A stretch of 64,000 bases of DNA, taken from NCBI RefSeq assembly GCF_024679095.1, contig NC_066520.1:7369409-7433408 (forward strand). Reading direction: 5' to 3'. The stretch is from Eriocheir sinensis (taxonomy: Eukaryota; Arthropoda; Malacostraca; Decapoda; Varunidae). Of the stretch, positions 1 through 58,199 are shown one piece after another. Each line of letters begins with the position of its first letter. The first letter of the stretch is position 1. Below the pieces are notes generated by a model. It made no database searches and was not told where the DNA came from. It saw nothing but the letters and a program-made list of their open reading frames with translations. The position numbers and the translations under genes are program-made.

Positions 1-641
1 TGAGCAAGATTTGAGAAAGTATAATAAAAAAACAATGGGTCGAACATTTAGAAAAGGAAAACATGATAAATGAAGGACAGTTTGAATTCAGAAAAGGGAA
101 ATTGTGTGTCACTAACTTACTATGTTTCTACTCAAAAGCAATAGATGTGGTGCAAGAGAGAGAAGGGTGGGCTGACTGTGTATATCTCAATGTGAAAAAA
201 GCTTTTGACAAGGTTCCGCGAAAAAGGTTAATCTGGAAACTACAGCCGTGGGAAGGAATGGACGGAAAGGTTATCAAGTGGATGAATAATTACTTAATGG
301 GAAGAGAAATGAGGACAGTGATTAGAGAGAAATCAAATTGGAGGAGAATAGAGAGTGGATTTCCCTAAGGCTCAGTTCTGGCACCAATAATGTTCATAAT
401 ATATATAAATGATATGCCAAAGGGTATAAAAAGTTATATGAGCCTCTCTGCAGATGATGCAAAGTTAATAAGAAAAGTGAGGGCAGAGGAAGATTGTGAG
501 GAGCTGCAAAAAGACCTGGACATAGTGTATAGATGGAGCCAATTATGGGAGATGGAATTTAATGCAAACAAGTGCCATGTTATGGAAATGGGGAAAAATA
601 AAAACAGACCAAGGAAAACACACAGGATGGGAGAAGAAAAC

Positions 642-1262
642 TTAACCCTGTCTTTGCGCGTGGTGCTAGACGCGACTATCCCCTCAGGCGCAGTCGGGCA
701 GCTCAATGGGGGGTCTCTTTCAACCTCTGTATCTAAAAAACTATTCATCACAGCTAAAAACCAAAAACACCATTGGAAAGAGGAGGATCAGATCCACAGG
801 AGTCGGTTACGTATGCCTCTCCTGCGAACGTACAAGCACGTTCAGGGAGTGGTGAATGTGGACACTTACATCAGTGATTGCGTGATGATCACCCATTTTG
901 AGGGAACTGCGGACATCTCTCCTAGAGGTTCTGGCAAGGTAGTATTGCAAACTGCAATATTTACAACTATTTGGTCAAAAAATCAGTCAGGTGATAGGTG
1001 AAGCTATGGAAAAATGCTGCTATTTTGGACAAGAACATGCACCAGTTACTCATCCGTAGATTTTCCGCGCTGGGCTGATATGATTTTCCACCAAATTTAG
1101 TGGAGAACCCACTCAATTGGCAATTCTGTGTAGTGAGAAATATTGTTGGAACACTCTCATACACGGGAGATTTGAGTGCGGCTGGAGCTCGCAGTGAGCG
1201 TTTAGCACCACCAGCAAATACACCTAACGCTCGCTGCGAGTGTTTAGCAACGAAAGGGTTAA
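642..1262. mobile_element. TTAA-flanked piggyBac-type MITE inserted in the CR1-like LINE
   Basis: A block of about 620 bp starts TTAACCCTGTCTTTGC and ends AGCAACGAAAGGGTTAA. The outer TTAA at each end fits the piggyBac target duplication, and the CCC/GGG termini fit that superfamily. It separates two LINE parts that are adjacent in the copy at about 38,620. Related copies lie at 23,261-23,558 and 24,178-24,727. No transposase is encoded. Confidence 0.75.
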
Positions 1263-1749
1263 AGGTGGTACATGAAGAAAAAGATTTGGGAGTAACGATG
1301 CAAGACACACTATCCCCAGAAAAGTACATAAACAAGCTGTTTGGAGAAACCTACAGGATGATGCAAAATATAAGGGTATCATTCCACTTTATGGACAAAG
1401 AAATGATGAAGAAAATAATAACAACAATGATAAGACCAAAGCTTGAATATGCTGCAGTTGTGTGGTCACCTCACAAAAAGAAGGATATCAGAGAGTTGGA
1501 AAGGATACAGAGAATTGCAACTAAAATGGTCCCAGAACTCTTGAATATGATGTATGAAGACAGACTGAAGGAGATGGACTTGACGACACTGGAACAAAGG
1601 AGGGAGAGAGATCTGATCACGCTGTGTAAGTTGGCAAATAAGTTTGATGAGGTGGATAGAGATGATCTCTTCTTAACTGCGAGAATGCAGGGGCTGAGAG
1701 GACATAGGAAGAAACTTGATAAAGGAACCTGTTTTGAGTGACTTAAAAA

Positions 1750-1889
1750 AGTATAGTTTTCCACACTGAAGTGTAAACACATGGAACAGCTTGTGGAAAG
1801 AGGTGGAAGAGGCGAACAGAGTATAGTTTTCCACATTGAAGTGTAAACACATGGAACAGCTTGTGGAAAGAGGTGGAAGAGGCGAACAG
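1750..1889 (+). repeat. 70-bp tandem duplication in the LINE 3' region
   Basis: Two copies (1750-1819 and 1820-1889) start AGTATAGTTTTCCAC and end GGCGAACAG. I see one clear base difference (CACACTG against CACATTG). The duplication is recent and lies just past the LINE stop codon at about 1741. Confidence 0.9.
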
Positions 1890-1980
1890 TGTCCAACAAA
1901 TGAAGGAAAGGCTGGATGAATGCAGATAAGGAGATGGGACTATTAAAGCTTAGCTCGAGCCCGGTAGACTACAAATAGGT

Positions 1981-2004
1981 ACACACACACACACACACAC
2001 ACAT
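1981..2004. repeat. (CA)n microsatellite at the LINE 3' end
   Basis: An uninterrupted CA run directly follows the GGTACACAC end of the CR1-like LINE, mirroring the end of the second copy at 39,280-39,300. Confidence 0.9.
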
Positions 2005-2107
2005 ATACAGTCATACCTCAGTTTATGAGTGCCTTAGTTTACTAGTGGGGGGGGGGGGGGGGGCTAAAGGGTGGGGACAAGGGCTATATGGAGGCCGTCA
2101 GTGTCAA

Positions 2108-2255
2108 GCATGCCCGTCCCTCTGAGGAGGGACCACAGACCCTTGCCGGGTGAAGGGGAGGGGAACATGCCAATACCACTGACTATCGGCTGATGTCAGC
2201 CTAGCCGACCAAGTTGGTCTTTCAAGATGACTGTGAGGACTGGTGTGATTTTTTG
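2108..2255 (+). repeat. Dispersed repeat, possible SINE, copy 1
   Basis: The stretch reading CCGACCAAGTTGGTC, followed by GAGGACTGGTGTG, is a diverged copy of repeats at 50,935-51,075 and 61,985-62,150, which read GACGAGGACTGGCGTGTCTC. Internal RNA polymerase III boxes are not clear here. Confidence 0.5.
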
Positions 2256-3349
2256 TAGAAGTCGAAGATGTGAACATGGGTTCCCTTTGTTCACTGGAAG
2301 ACAGAGTGCTCAAAGCAGATAACGATGGGAATAGTCTCAGTTAGGGCTGCCACCTTTGAGCTAAAAAAAAAAAAATAATAATAAGGAATGCAACATCCCA
2401 CTCTTCAATACAGAACAAATCCATATTTTAAGTAACGGGTGGCAACCCTAAAATTTCTCTAGCCTGCCATGACTGACAGCCACTGCCCACTGCTGGTAGA
2501 GGCAGGAGGAAGAGAGGAGAGACATTGTGACGCGTATTTTACACGTATTTCAGGACGATCCTTGACAAACAAAATTTAATGGTCTGGTTTTGTGGTTCAC
2601 CGAAGAATGTGCTCACTACAGTTTTAAAATACTGAATTTTATCTGCTTAACCATTCAGTATGGAACAAATGGCGTTCCGTATTTTAAGGAAAGGGTGGCA
2701 AGGTGGTAACCCTAGTCTCAGTTCGCGTTGTAAACTCGTAGAGATAACACCCGTGCGCTCGTGTCCAATTCCATATGTGCTTTGGTGTGCGATCATAGTG
2801 TTTTCAGCACTACAGTGTACGTTCTTTGTGCTTTAACAATATCCCTAAGAAAGATAATTAAACGGGACGGTGCTGCAAAGAAGAAAACAGGAACGCAACA
2901 GGAATGGGGTGCGAGCCTCGGCGGCTTGTATGCCCTTCTGGATGCGACTGACTCCCGTTCACCCTCCATCTCGGACGATACGTCGGGTTAGCTTCACATT
3001 GGTGGTTGAACGTAGTTCTGGTGCCTCGAGAATAGGGAAACTGCAGCTGCTAAACCCTGTTGCGAGGCCTACACCTTGAGCGTAGTTAGCAGTTGCGGGA
3101 GTCTCCGTAACAACCGTAATACATTGATTTGTTTTATATTATCTATCATTGATATTTGTTAGTAAAATTACTTTAATTCTGTATTAAATACCATGTAAAA
3201 TGATTTCTATATAAATATTATTTTTGATATGGGATGCATTAACCCTTCCGCTCCGGGAGTCCTCTTGGACGGACGCGCATAAAATTTGCCAAAAATCCGG
3301 GTGTCCTCTCAGAAGGCATGTGCGTATTTCTACCATTTGATATGCGCGT

Positions 3350-3718
3350 GTGGGCTTAGTTTGGTATGAGCCCACGCCCAGCATCCCGGAGCATGTGTTG
3401 GCATCACCAGTCAGTTGGTCACTAGCAGCTGTGATAGAAAGATGCTATTTTTCACTTTCCGATGTGTCCGAACGTGTGCCTTCCTCCGCCGTGGGGGACG
3501 CCGCTTCCTCGCCTCCACCCGCCCGACAGTCCCTGCCCCCCAGAGCTGCCCTAACACCACGCTCTATCCTGGTGAAGCTGCAGGAATATGAAGACCTGTC
3601 TCTTCGTGGTGAGTTGGGCGAATTGTCAAGTGATGAAAGTGATTTTCAGAGTGAAGGTGATGATATTCATGACTCTGATGGCGAATTTATGGGATTCACC
3701 AGCGAAAATAATAAATAA
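3350..3718 (+). pseudogene. Acidic open frame inside the piggyBac-like element (possible transposase N-terminus)
   Basis: A 122-codon open frame runs from ATG at 3350 to TAA at 3718. It has a Ser/Pro-rich middle and an acidic tail with SSDESDFQSEGDD and DSDGEF. Short acidic N-termini of this type precede the catalytic domain in piggyBac transposases, and the frame lies within TTAA-flanked piggyBac-type termini. The catalytic part is missing. Whether it is expressed is unknown, and a chance open frame is possible. Confidence 0.35.
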
Positions 3719-4057
3719 AGTAACGCTCAAATATTCTCAGTGAAATATAAAAAGAAAACCAAATAAATACGTAAAAACAAGATAAATAGCCTACGTCACA
3801 CAGGAAAATACTGCAGTAAAATAAATATAATCAAAGTGCCGCTCAAATATTCTCAGTGAAATATATAAAGAAAACTGTCAATAAATACGTAGAAAAGAAA
3901 TAAATAGCCTACATTGTACTTGGAAAAATAAAAAAAATAAAAAATAATAATAATAAATATAATCAAAGTGCCGTTCAAATATTCTCAGTGAAATATATAA
4001 AGAAAAATGTCAATAAATACGTAAAAAATAAATAAATAGCCTACATTGTACTTGAAA
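3717..4057. repeat. Minisatellite, about three units of 90-130 bp
   Basis: Units begin at about 3717, 3833 and 3964. Each opens AAAGT(A/G)(A/C)CG and continues TCAAATATTCTCAGTG, then AATAAATACGTA and ATAAATAGCCTAC. It lies just after the stop of the 3350-3718 frame, inside the piggyBac-like element. Confidence 0.85.
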
Positions 4058-4519
4058 CACAACGAAATATAAATGTTAAGAAACAGAAGTCTTGGTGGGG
4101 TGAAGCAGAGCGGAGTGGAATGGGGAGCGAGGAGCATGGGTTAGACTCTCGCCCGTGTCACAGGCACACACCCGAACGCGGGCTAGTTCTACGGCAATAA
4201 AAGTAACCAACTTCTACTCATGATTACTCAGCAATCAGTGGACCATTATGTTTATTTATGTTGCAATTAGAATGTAAACATGACCCTAAATTTTCCCCAA
4301 ATCCCCAGACACGGGGGTTTCCTTCTGGAAAGATGCCCGGAGCGGGAGGGTTAATGGGATTCCCATTAATTTCAATGGGGAACATATGAACATATGAAGG
4401 CAAGGGGTCTGCAAAAAGCCCACTGGCCTATACTTGGGAAATTCATTTTAGTTTATGAGTGTTTTGGTGTGCAAGCAAAATTCCGGAATAAATTAAACAC
4501 ACAAACTGAGGTGTGACTG

Positions 4520-5030
4520 TATGACGAGTATGGTGAGGTATGATGAGTTTTTGTTGCCTTTGCCTATTAGTAGTTATGTTAACATACACATGTAAATTTA
4601 GTTGTTAAGAGCAAGTGAAATACAGCAAAAATATAAACTTCTAATATATTCCAGGCTTTTTATTTTCTACTATATTAAGTTTGCTCCCTAACAGCTTCAA
4701 AACTAGCGACTTTTTTCAGTCTTGTTATCGCTAGATGCACGGCCCCACTGTTCTGCATTTCTCAATGATATTCATATCACCTATTTGCTGCACTGTCTCC
4801 TTGGTATCACCAAACAATGAATATTTTCTAGTTTTGTTTTCATAATTTTATGCTACCATAAATGAATAAAGATAAAGTATGGTGTACATATTAAATATAT
4901 TCCTCAGACTGGCAGGTAGAAAATAACAATAGAGTATTCAGTGAAACATGGCACCCTGTGAGCACTCCTCTCTCATTTTCATAAGTGAACAAATTTTTAA
5001 TTAATCATAAAGGTATATATGTACACTTAC
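4520..5030. other. 4E-T intron 15, no gene seen
   Basis: AT-rich intron. On the minus strand about 4700-4830 gives a short open stretch (FGDTKETVQQIGDM) that could be a transposase remnant, but it is broken by stops. No downstream 4E-T exon was found here or elsewhere to position 1. Confidence 0.4.
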
Positions 5031-49556
<44,526 letters not shown>

Positions 49557-49905
49557 GACTGGAAAAAATACACTAGGATGGGAGGTGACAGCAGCTGCCA
49601 CTCTTGCTGTTCTCCTCTTAAATACACGCACTCACACTGCTCTCTCGATTCACACTACTGTACACGACACGCACACGAAACGATAGGCGAGAAATAGAGA
49701 AAATTTGGCAAATAAAGTCACATAAACAACGGACACTGATGCAAAAATAGAAATATGGCGGTAGGTTCCCGGATGACGAAAGTGACGGAGGAACTCTGGC
49801 GGCGGTGGACGGCGGCTCGGCGCTGGCTTTGAACGGCGGGGCTGCGAGAAATACCTCCTCGCAGAAATAGGTCGCTCTACTGTCCACTACGCATGCGCAC
49901 TGGGA
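49557..49905 (-). promoter_or_regulatory. 4E-T 5' UTR and TATA-less GC-rich promoter
   Basis: CpG-rich between 49,760 and 49,905 (GGCGGCGGTGGACGGCGG). An NRF-1-like palindrome, ACGCATGCGCAC, lies at 49,889-49,900, and a YY1-like ATGGCGG at 49,755-49,761. No TATA box. These features fit a housekeeping promoter. The transcription start is inferred, not seen. Confidence 0.55.
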
Positions 49906-49906
49906 G

Positions 49907-49908
<2 letters not shown>

Positions 49909-49983
<75 letters not shown>

Positions 49984-49989
49984 CCCCCC
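49909..49989. repeat. (TC)n microsatellite with C run
   Basis: 72 bp of CT followed by nine C, directly upstream of the proposed 4E-T promoter. Confidence 0.97.
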
Positions 49990-50934
49990 GAGAAAACATA
50001 TTAATTTGCCTGGTTTTGTTCTATTTTGTCCACTTGCAACCTTTGTGATGCTTGATACTTCTCAGTCAACCAAGAACTGAGTGAACAAAAACGTGGGGAT
50101 AATTCTTTCAGAAAAAAATCTGCCCTATTCGTGTGTTATATAAAGCCATCTCTTGATTAAAAGTGTTGCTCTGAGGTTTTTCCCATGTGTTGAAGCCGAA
50201 ACAGGGCAAGTAAATGCTAGCGGTGAGTGAAATATTGAAAAAATAAGCAAGTTGAGCCTCCCTCTGCGAGCTATTTTGTGACTGCGAGCTAATTCCTACT
50301 ACAACGGCGCAGCCCCAACACCCACCTCATGTGTACTCACACCAGCGTTTACCCTGGCGTGCTTTGTCTACGTAAATCTTAATGGAATTACGAATCATAT
50401 TCTGCCTCAGTTTATATCCACGCCACTAATGCCATGTCCTGACGAGAATAGGGCCACCAAAAAGGGCGGTGGGTTTGAATCTCTGCACTATATCTATCAC
50501 GGAAGTCACAAGATATTTTCTTTAGATTTCCTTTGACGATGTTTGATTTTTATCATCACTCACTGGATAAGCAATAAGTGAAGTAGCTCTTGCGCGATGG
50601 AAATGCAGAGTGAGACATATGTGCAGCTCACAGGCCATCACGCACCTCACCTGTTTATCAGCATAATCATCAGCCATTATAACTTGCTCTGACAAATGCT
50701 CTAATACTACCTCTCGACTTGTTTATGGCTGAATTACTAATTAAAAAAATCTACTGGCAGTTTCCCACTCTGCGGCTGCATGGAGGATGTCGAGGACCTT
50801 CGCAATGCAAAAGCGCAGGCCCGTAGTTTGGGCTGATTTTTTGGGGGGGACTATAGACTAGTATAGAGGGTATCATAGGTTCGAGTAGAGTCCCTTGATA
50901 GAGAGAGTTCCACAGAGTGGGGGGGGGGGGGAGA
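49990..50934. other. Intergenic, nothing recognised
   Basis: Upstream of the 4E-T promoter. No open frame, element or RNA gene that I can support. Confidence 0.4.
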
Positions 50935-51078
50935 TTGCTCCTTCTTGCACGAGGGAGCACGGGCCTTTGCCAGAGGCGGCCCGTAGCAGGGAGCCGACAG
51001 ACCGACTCTATCGGCGATCGAAATCCAGCCGACCAAGTCGGTCCGTCGACGAGGACTGGCGTGTCTCTGCCCACAGAG
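50935..51078 (+). repeat. Dispersed repeat, possible SINE, copy 2
   Basis: CACGGGCCTTTGCCAGAG, then CGACCAAGTCGGTCCGTCG and GACGAGGACTGGCGTGTCTC. The same words in the same order occur at 61,985-62,150. Confidence 0.7.
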
Positions 51079-51097
51079 TCATATACACATAGTTATT

Positions 51098-52369
<1,272 letters not shown>

Positions 52370-52373
52370 GGTT

Positions 52374-52466
52374 GCACCGATATAAGCAATTTGGCCGATT
52401 ACCGATTACCGATTAATCGGTAACCAATAATCGGCCGATACCGATTAATCGGCCGATTATTTAAAA
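52374..52466. repeat. CCGATTAATCGG palindrome cluster
   Basis: GGGTTGCACCGATATAAG is followed by several copies of CCGATTA and TAATCGGCCGAT in both orientations. Such termini (GGGTTGCAxCGAT with CGATTAATCGG repeats) resemble hAT-type transposon ends. No partner terminus was found downstream. Confidence 0.5.
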
Positions 52467-52722
52467 ATTGTAAATGTGATTAATCTTAATTAATTACTGG
52501 AGACTGGTACCACAAAGTTAAGAGAAAAGCTCTGCATTTCGAGTTGGATGCAGTCAGAGTTGCAAATGGTGTATCTGTCACACGGCAGCAGGGGAAAACA
52601 ATGACACAGCAGAGGATCGAGAAAGCTAACAGAGTTGCTTGCTGGAGGAACTGTTGAGGCTTTCATAAAACGCACGCGTCACCACGGCATAAAGAAGAGA
52701 GTCCTAAGAACCGACGAACCTG

Positions 52723-53268
52723 ATGAGAAGGAGCAGCAGCAAGATGCACATTGCACAGGTTGGGAATGCGACTGAGGCTGATGAGACTGATGATGTACAG
52801 CTTCATCCTGAGCCTGAACTTTTATTTGAAGAGGAGCCAGAGGCTATCTACCATTCCTCCATTCGCCCTCCCAGGCGTAGCCGCCCACGTGAAGCAGCAG
52901 CCCCCTACACTCCGCCAAGAACGCGTATGGCAGCATCTCGCCAAGCCAGAACTGAGGTAATATTTTACACTTGTGTAATTATTACTATATCATAATGACC
53001 ATCACAGATCAACAAATACTGATAAGATTTAATTATTTTACAGCAGCCAGACGACGCGGAACCAGGACCATCAACTCTGCAATCAACTAGTGACAAAGCT
53101 GACTGTGTGTGTGTGGTGTGCTACAGTGCCTCTGTGAGTAAGAAAAAGCCAATCTGCCTTTTTCCCTGTGGCCACACAACTGTCTGCCTTGCATGTGTCA
53201 CAATTATAAATAACACTACATATAAACATTGCCCCATCTGCAGAACAGAAATAGTATCTTTCATATAG
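52723..53268 (+). CDS. Small RING-finger protein, two exons (candidate E3 ubiquitin ligase)
   Basis: Exon 1 is 52,723-52,956 (donor GTAATA) and exon 2 is 53,044-53,268 (acceptor TTATTTTACAG), joined in phase 0 to a 152-residue protein. The N-terminal half is disordered, acidic then Pro/Arg-rich (PPRRSRPREAAAPYTPPR). The C-terminus is a RING finger: Cys101-x2-Cys104, Cys120-Gly-His122, Cys126-x2-Cys129, Cys141-Pro-Ile-Cys144, then eight residues to the stop. RING domains recruit E2 enzymes for ubiquitin transfer; the substrate is unknown. Upstream, other frames (52,500-52,720) look protein-like (VRVANGVSVTRQQG), so the true start may be further 5' with a frameshift or another exon. The nearby hAT-like palindrome leaves open that it is transposon cargo. 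Confidence 0.7.
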
Positions 53269-54119
53269 AAGCTGATCATATGAATTTTTAGTCATTATAC
53301 ACGGTACAGTAATATGTACTCGGAGTGATTTTATTGAAATAATCAGATGTCGAACTTTTTAGTATCGTTATATATTCCAAGTCCTTGACCAAATTTAGAA
53401 ATAAACTTTTTCGATATTCCTGAAGTCTACCTGGTAACAATTTCGAAACGGACTTATTACCACGTACGTGTTTCCAACTATGTTTCATAATATTACACAC
53501 GATCCTATTTCTAAGCTAATGTTCAAATTGGGAAATAGGTTCGTGGGAAACAAGTTCGCAGTGTTTCGAACCTATTTTCACGTACCTGTTTCCCAAAACC
53601 TAGCACGAACTAGTTGACACGTACCACTTTCCCCCTCTCCTCTCACTCACACTCACTCAGGCAGTGATGCCAGCCATGGGAAGTTTTACCCAGATTTGGG
53701 GAAAAGGCGACTCGAATGGGAAAATGAACCCTTAATTTGGGGATGTTTCGTAAAATTTATTTATAAATATAATATGTACTATAGATATAAATATTTGTAT
53801 ATAAATCTAGAATAATTATGGGAGAAATGTTTTACAAACTGGGTGATTGAATTATATAAAAAAATGGTATTTTCTGTTAGAAACTTAACATTACCAAGTA
53901 CAGAAAATGATACCAGGCAAAGTGTGCAATTCTCTCTCTCTCTCTCTCACACACACACACGCCTTTTTTTTTATTTTTGCCTTTTTCTCTGTATCTATGT
54001 AAAAGAGGCCAAGGGTAATGTCAAAGCAAATTATGCAGAGACATTATAAGATACAGTAAAATACTTAAGGCTACTACCCTGCAACTTTTTTAAATATATA
54101 CCAACCTGCAATTTTTATC
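53269..54119. other. Intergenic
   Basis: 53,530-53,630 holds GGTTCGTGGGAAACA and its approximate inverse TTTCACGTACCTGTTTCCC, a weak palindrome. Otherwise nothing. Confidence 0.4.
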
Positions 54120-54179
54120 TATCTATCTGCCTATCTATCTATCTATTTTATCTATCTATCTGTCTAGTTAACTATGGCC

Positions 54180-54237
<58 letters not shown>
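54120..54237. repeat. (CTAT)n and (CA)n microsatellites
   Basis: 54,120-54,173 is CTAT-type; 54,181-54,237 is a pure CA run. A (GT)n run lies at 54,349-54,373, in the 3' flank of the peptide gene. Confidence 0.95.
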
Positions 54238-54238
<1 letters not shown>

Positions 54239-54451
54239 CGTTTTTTTTAATTAAGTACAGTTATGTGAGAGATAGGTAATTTTGGGGATTTTTTGGAACA
54301 CAATTTTTAACACTGCTTGTGGGGTTTGGCGTAAGTGAATTAGCTGATTGTGTGTGTGTGTGTGTGTGTGTGTTGAGGAAAGGGGGCTGTCTTGGAGGAA
54401 GAATACTGCATCCAAGGGTGATGTACCAAGACTCTTCCCGTGACGTGCCCT

Positions 54452-54775
54452 TTAGCGACGGAACTTGTGGGAGAAGCTAATCCCGAACCCGTGGGACCTA
54501 TGCGTGCACAGAGATAAACGGGAGTCAGATTATAAGCATGTTTCAACAATTTTAGATGAACAAGAATCCTCAGCTTATTAGTTCACACATTGTTGTGTAG
54601 TTTTAGCAAGGTTAGAAGATACTCACTTGCCGCCGCTGCCCCAGTTCCTGTGGGCATTGACACCGACGGAGGTCCTGCCGCTGTTGAAGTTGCGGTTGTA
54701 GCCTGCACTGGCATGGTAGTCCCTGCCGTAGGGTCTGTGTGGGGAGAGAACTATTAGGACACACCCTGACAGTGC

Positions 54776-54839
<64 letters not shown>

Positions 54840-55329
54840 GAGAGGGAGAGAGAGTTTGTTCATAGATGTAAATCATGTCAGAGAATGACACTTCTTCAAT
54901 AATCAATTCGTTTATAATCACTACACTGTTATGAGAATCAGTAAAGAGTCAGCCTTACCCTCGGTGCATTCCAAAGTCGAACGTGGCCTGTCGCTTCCTG
55001 CGCTCGTGGTCATCCTCGTCAGACTCATCGCTGTCGTTCTGGTCGGCCCAACGCTCATTGTTCACCAAGAAGCTCACCACCGAGTAGGGGTCAACAACCG
55101 CCACGTGCCGCGAAGCGTGGTAGGACGGGAAGGAGTTGTATGGGTAGTGGTTGTAGTGGTGACTACGTGGGGGAAAACTGAAGGGGTAAGGCGTGAATGG
55201 GCGGCTGTTAAGGAACTCTCGAAGCTCCTGTTCAGACCTCTGGTCCGGGGCAGGGGCAGCGGCGGCCCAGGACACCGCCAACACTACCACCAGCAGGAAA
55301 GAATGGCCGAGGCCTGTGGACGTCTTCAT
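54452..55329 (-). CDS. Secreted Gly-rich antimicrobial-peptide-like precursor A (attacin/diptericin-like), 3 exons
   Basis: Exons 54,959-55,329, 54,627-54,734 and 54,452-54,497 join (phase 2 at both introns) to 174 residues ending in TAA. Residues 1-25 are a signal peptide (MKTSTGLGHSFLLVVVLAVS, small residues to Ala-Pro). Residues 26-109 are a Pro/His/Tyr-rich propeptide ending in an acidic NDSDESDEDD. RRKR at 110-113 is a furin site. The mature peptide (114-174, 61 residues) starts QATFDFG, with Gln able to form pyroglutamate, then GPYGRDYHASAGYN, SVGVNAHRNWG, and ends SHGFGISFSHKFRR. Alternating Gly/Asn/His with a FxHKF-type end resembles attacin and diptericin G-domains, but no close family is recognised. 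A paralogue lies at 63,167. Likely released into haemolymph and active against microbes; that role is inference. Confidence 0.85.
54779..54855. repeat. (GA)n microsatellite in intron 1 of peptide gene A
   Basis: About 75 bp of GA, which on the coding strand is a (TC)n tract about 45 bp upstream of the exon 2 acceptor. Confidence 0.95.
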
Positions 55330-55470
55330 ATTGGCTATGTCAGTGAGGATAGTGGTGGCGATAATCCCTGAGGTTGTCCTTATAAACCTTAAAATTGGGC
55401 ATCCCACTCTTGCCCTGGGGAAGCACGCAACAGATGTGGCCTCGGCAGGTGGCCTTGGCACTGAGTGAGG
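55330..55470 (-). promoter_or_regulatory. Core promoter of peptide gene A: TATA box and kappaB-like site
   Basis: Read on the minus strand: a TATA element GGTTTATAAG (55,379-55,388), 50-60 bp before the ATG; just upstream GGGATGCCC (55,397-55,405), a kappaB-like 9-mer; then CCCCAGGGC (55,412-55,420) and TCACTCAGTGCCAAGG (55,453-55,468). The same blocks in the same order precede peptide gene B, which supports function. kappaB sites drive Toll/IMD-dependent immune genes in arthropods. Confidence 0.65.
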
Positions 55471-55560
55471 CTGCACAGCGCGTGGCACTTAAACACTGGG
55501 CTTCCCAAGAGTGCCACTGTGCAGTAGGGAAAATCCTATGTCTTGAATGGCCGGACTCAG

Positions 55561-57605
<2,045 letters not shown>

Positions 57606-57606
<1 letters not shown>

Positions 57607-57764
57607 CTAGAGGACGACCTCCAGTGAAATGGAGGGATAGGGTGCAAGAGTACGTTAGGGAGAGGGGGGAAAGATTTTTGAGAAACTTTGAGCAGGCAAG
57701 GAGGGAGTGTCTGGATAGAGAAAGTTGGAAGCTCTTCTGCCGTGGCCATCCCCTGGTGGGATAG
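57606..57764 (+). mobile_element. RTE-like LINE 3' fragment inside the Jockey/I-like LINE
   Basis: This 159-bp block encodes RGRPPVKWRDRVQEYVRERG and ends CRGHPLVG. By eye it matches 47,319-47,474 without a difference. It starts and stops abruptly between two oppositely oriented pieces of the other LINE and keeps the frame open, giving a chimeric 286-codon frame (56,904-57,764). Confidence 0.85.
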
Positions 57765-58140
57765 AAAGAGAGGCAACATTGCGGCGGAATTTAAAAGGTA
57801 GAAGACTATCAGTATGAGGAGGAGAGGTGATGAGACGAAGAGCCTTAGCCTCCACTCTGTCCAGAAGAGCTGTGTGAGTGGAGCCCCCCCACACATGAGA
57901 TGCATACTCCATACGAGAGCGGACAAGGCCCCTGTATATGGACAGCAACTGTGCAGGGGAGAAGATTAAGGATTGATTCAAAAGCTTTAGATAGACAAGA
58001 AAGTAAAGCTATAGGACGGTAGTTTGAGGGACTGGAGCGGTCACCCTTCTTAGGCACAGGCTGTATGAAGGCATACTTCCAGCAAGAAGGAAAGGTAGAT
58101 GTTGACAGGCAGAGGCGAAAGAGTTTGACCAGGCATGCTC
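57765..58140 (-). mobile_element. Jockey/I-like LINE pieces in inverted orientation
   Basis: 57,765-57,962 is the inverse of about 57,365-57,565 (LSIYRGLVRSRMEYASHVWG read on the minus strand), differing at only a few bases. 57,963-58,140 is an inverted RT piece (KKGDRSSPSNYRPIALLSCL). The junction between the two at about 57,963 is not collinear with the LINE. Confidence 0.85.
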
Positions 58141-58199
58141 TCTAAAGACAGATCCTCTCTTTATCCACACCACACTACATTCATGATTCACACAACATA

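Larger units (their letters stand above)
1..1980 (+). mobile_element. CR1-like LINE, reverse-transcriptase part, decayed
   Basis: This is a non-LTR retrotransposon fragment whose 5' part is cut by the window edge. Frames at 63-368 and 390-640 give RT blocks: FRKGKLCVTNLL, the KKAFDKVP box, and a catalytic FADD-type motif changed to SADD. After an inserted MITE (642-1262), the frame at about 1263-1741 gives the thumb and C-terminal region with RPKLEYAAVVWSPHKK. This order and wording match the CR1 group of LINEs. A stop follows SGFP at 368, so the enzyme is dead. The 3' end runs into (CA)n near 1982, as in the second copy at 36,600-39,300. It lies antisense within or beyond the last 4E-T intron. 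Confidence 0.85.
3239..4354. mobile_element. piggyBac-like element (1.1 kb) with TTAA ends
   Basis: The left end TTAACCCTTCCGCTCCGGG and the right end CCCGGAGCGGGAGGGTTAA are near-perfect inverted repeats ending in TTAA. It is inserted in the Tigger-like element. The family copy at 14,749 shows the uninterrupted site as CATTAGTGGGATTC. Inside are an acidic open frame (3350-3718) and a three-copy minisatellite. No DDD transposase core is present, so it is non-autonomous. Confidence 0.8.
2008..4519. mobile_element. pogo/Tigger-like DNA transposon, TA-flanked, non-autonomous
   Basis: The left end CAGTCATACCTCAGTTTA and the inverted right end (CAGTCACACCTCAGTTTG on the other strand) form terminal inverted repeats bounded by TA (2006-2007 and 4520-4521). 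TA target sites and CAG ends fit the pogo/Tigger branch of Tc1/mariner. A piggyBac-type element (3239-4354) is nested inside. A second family member spans 11,707-14,864. No intact transposase is visible. Confidence 0.8.

Noticed and set aside
3717..4057. CRISPR-like spaced repeats
   Set aside because: Units are long, only three, with degenerate ends and no uniform spacers, in a eukaryotic transposon; it is a minisatellite.
4640..4860. Final 4E-T exon in intron 15
   Set aside because: The minus-strand open stretch there has stops and no match to the conserved 4E-T C-terminal end; no phase-0 acceptor with a plausible continuation was found.
54931..55371. 146-codon plus-strand frame opposite peptide gene A
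   Set aside because: It is antisense to an exon with signal peptide, furin site and paralogue support; no features of its own.
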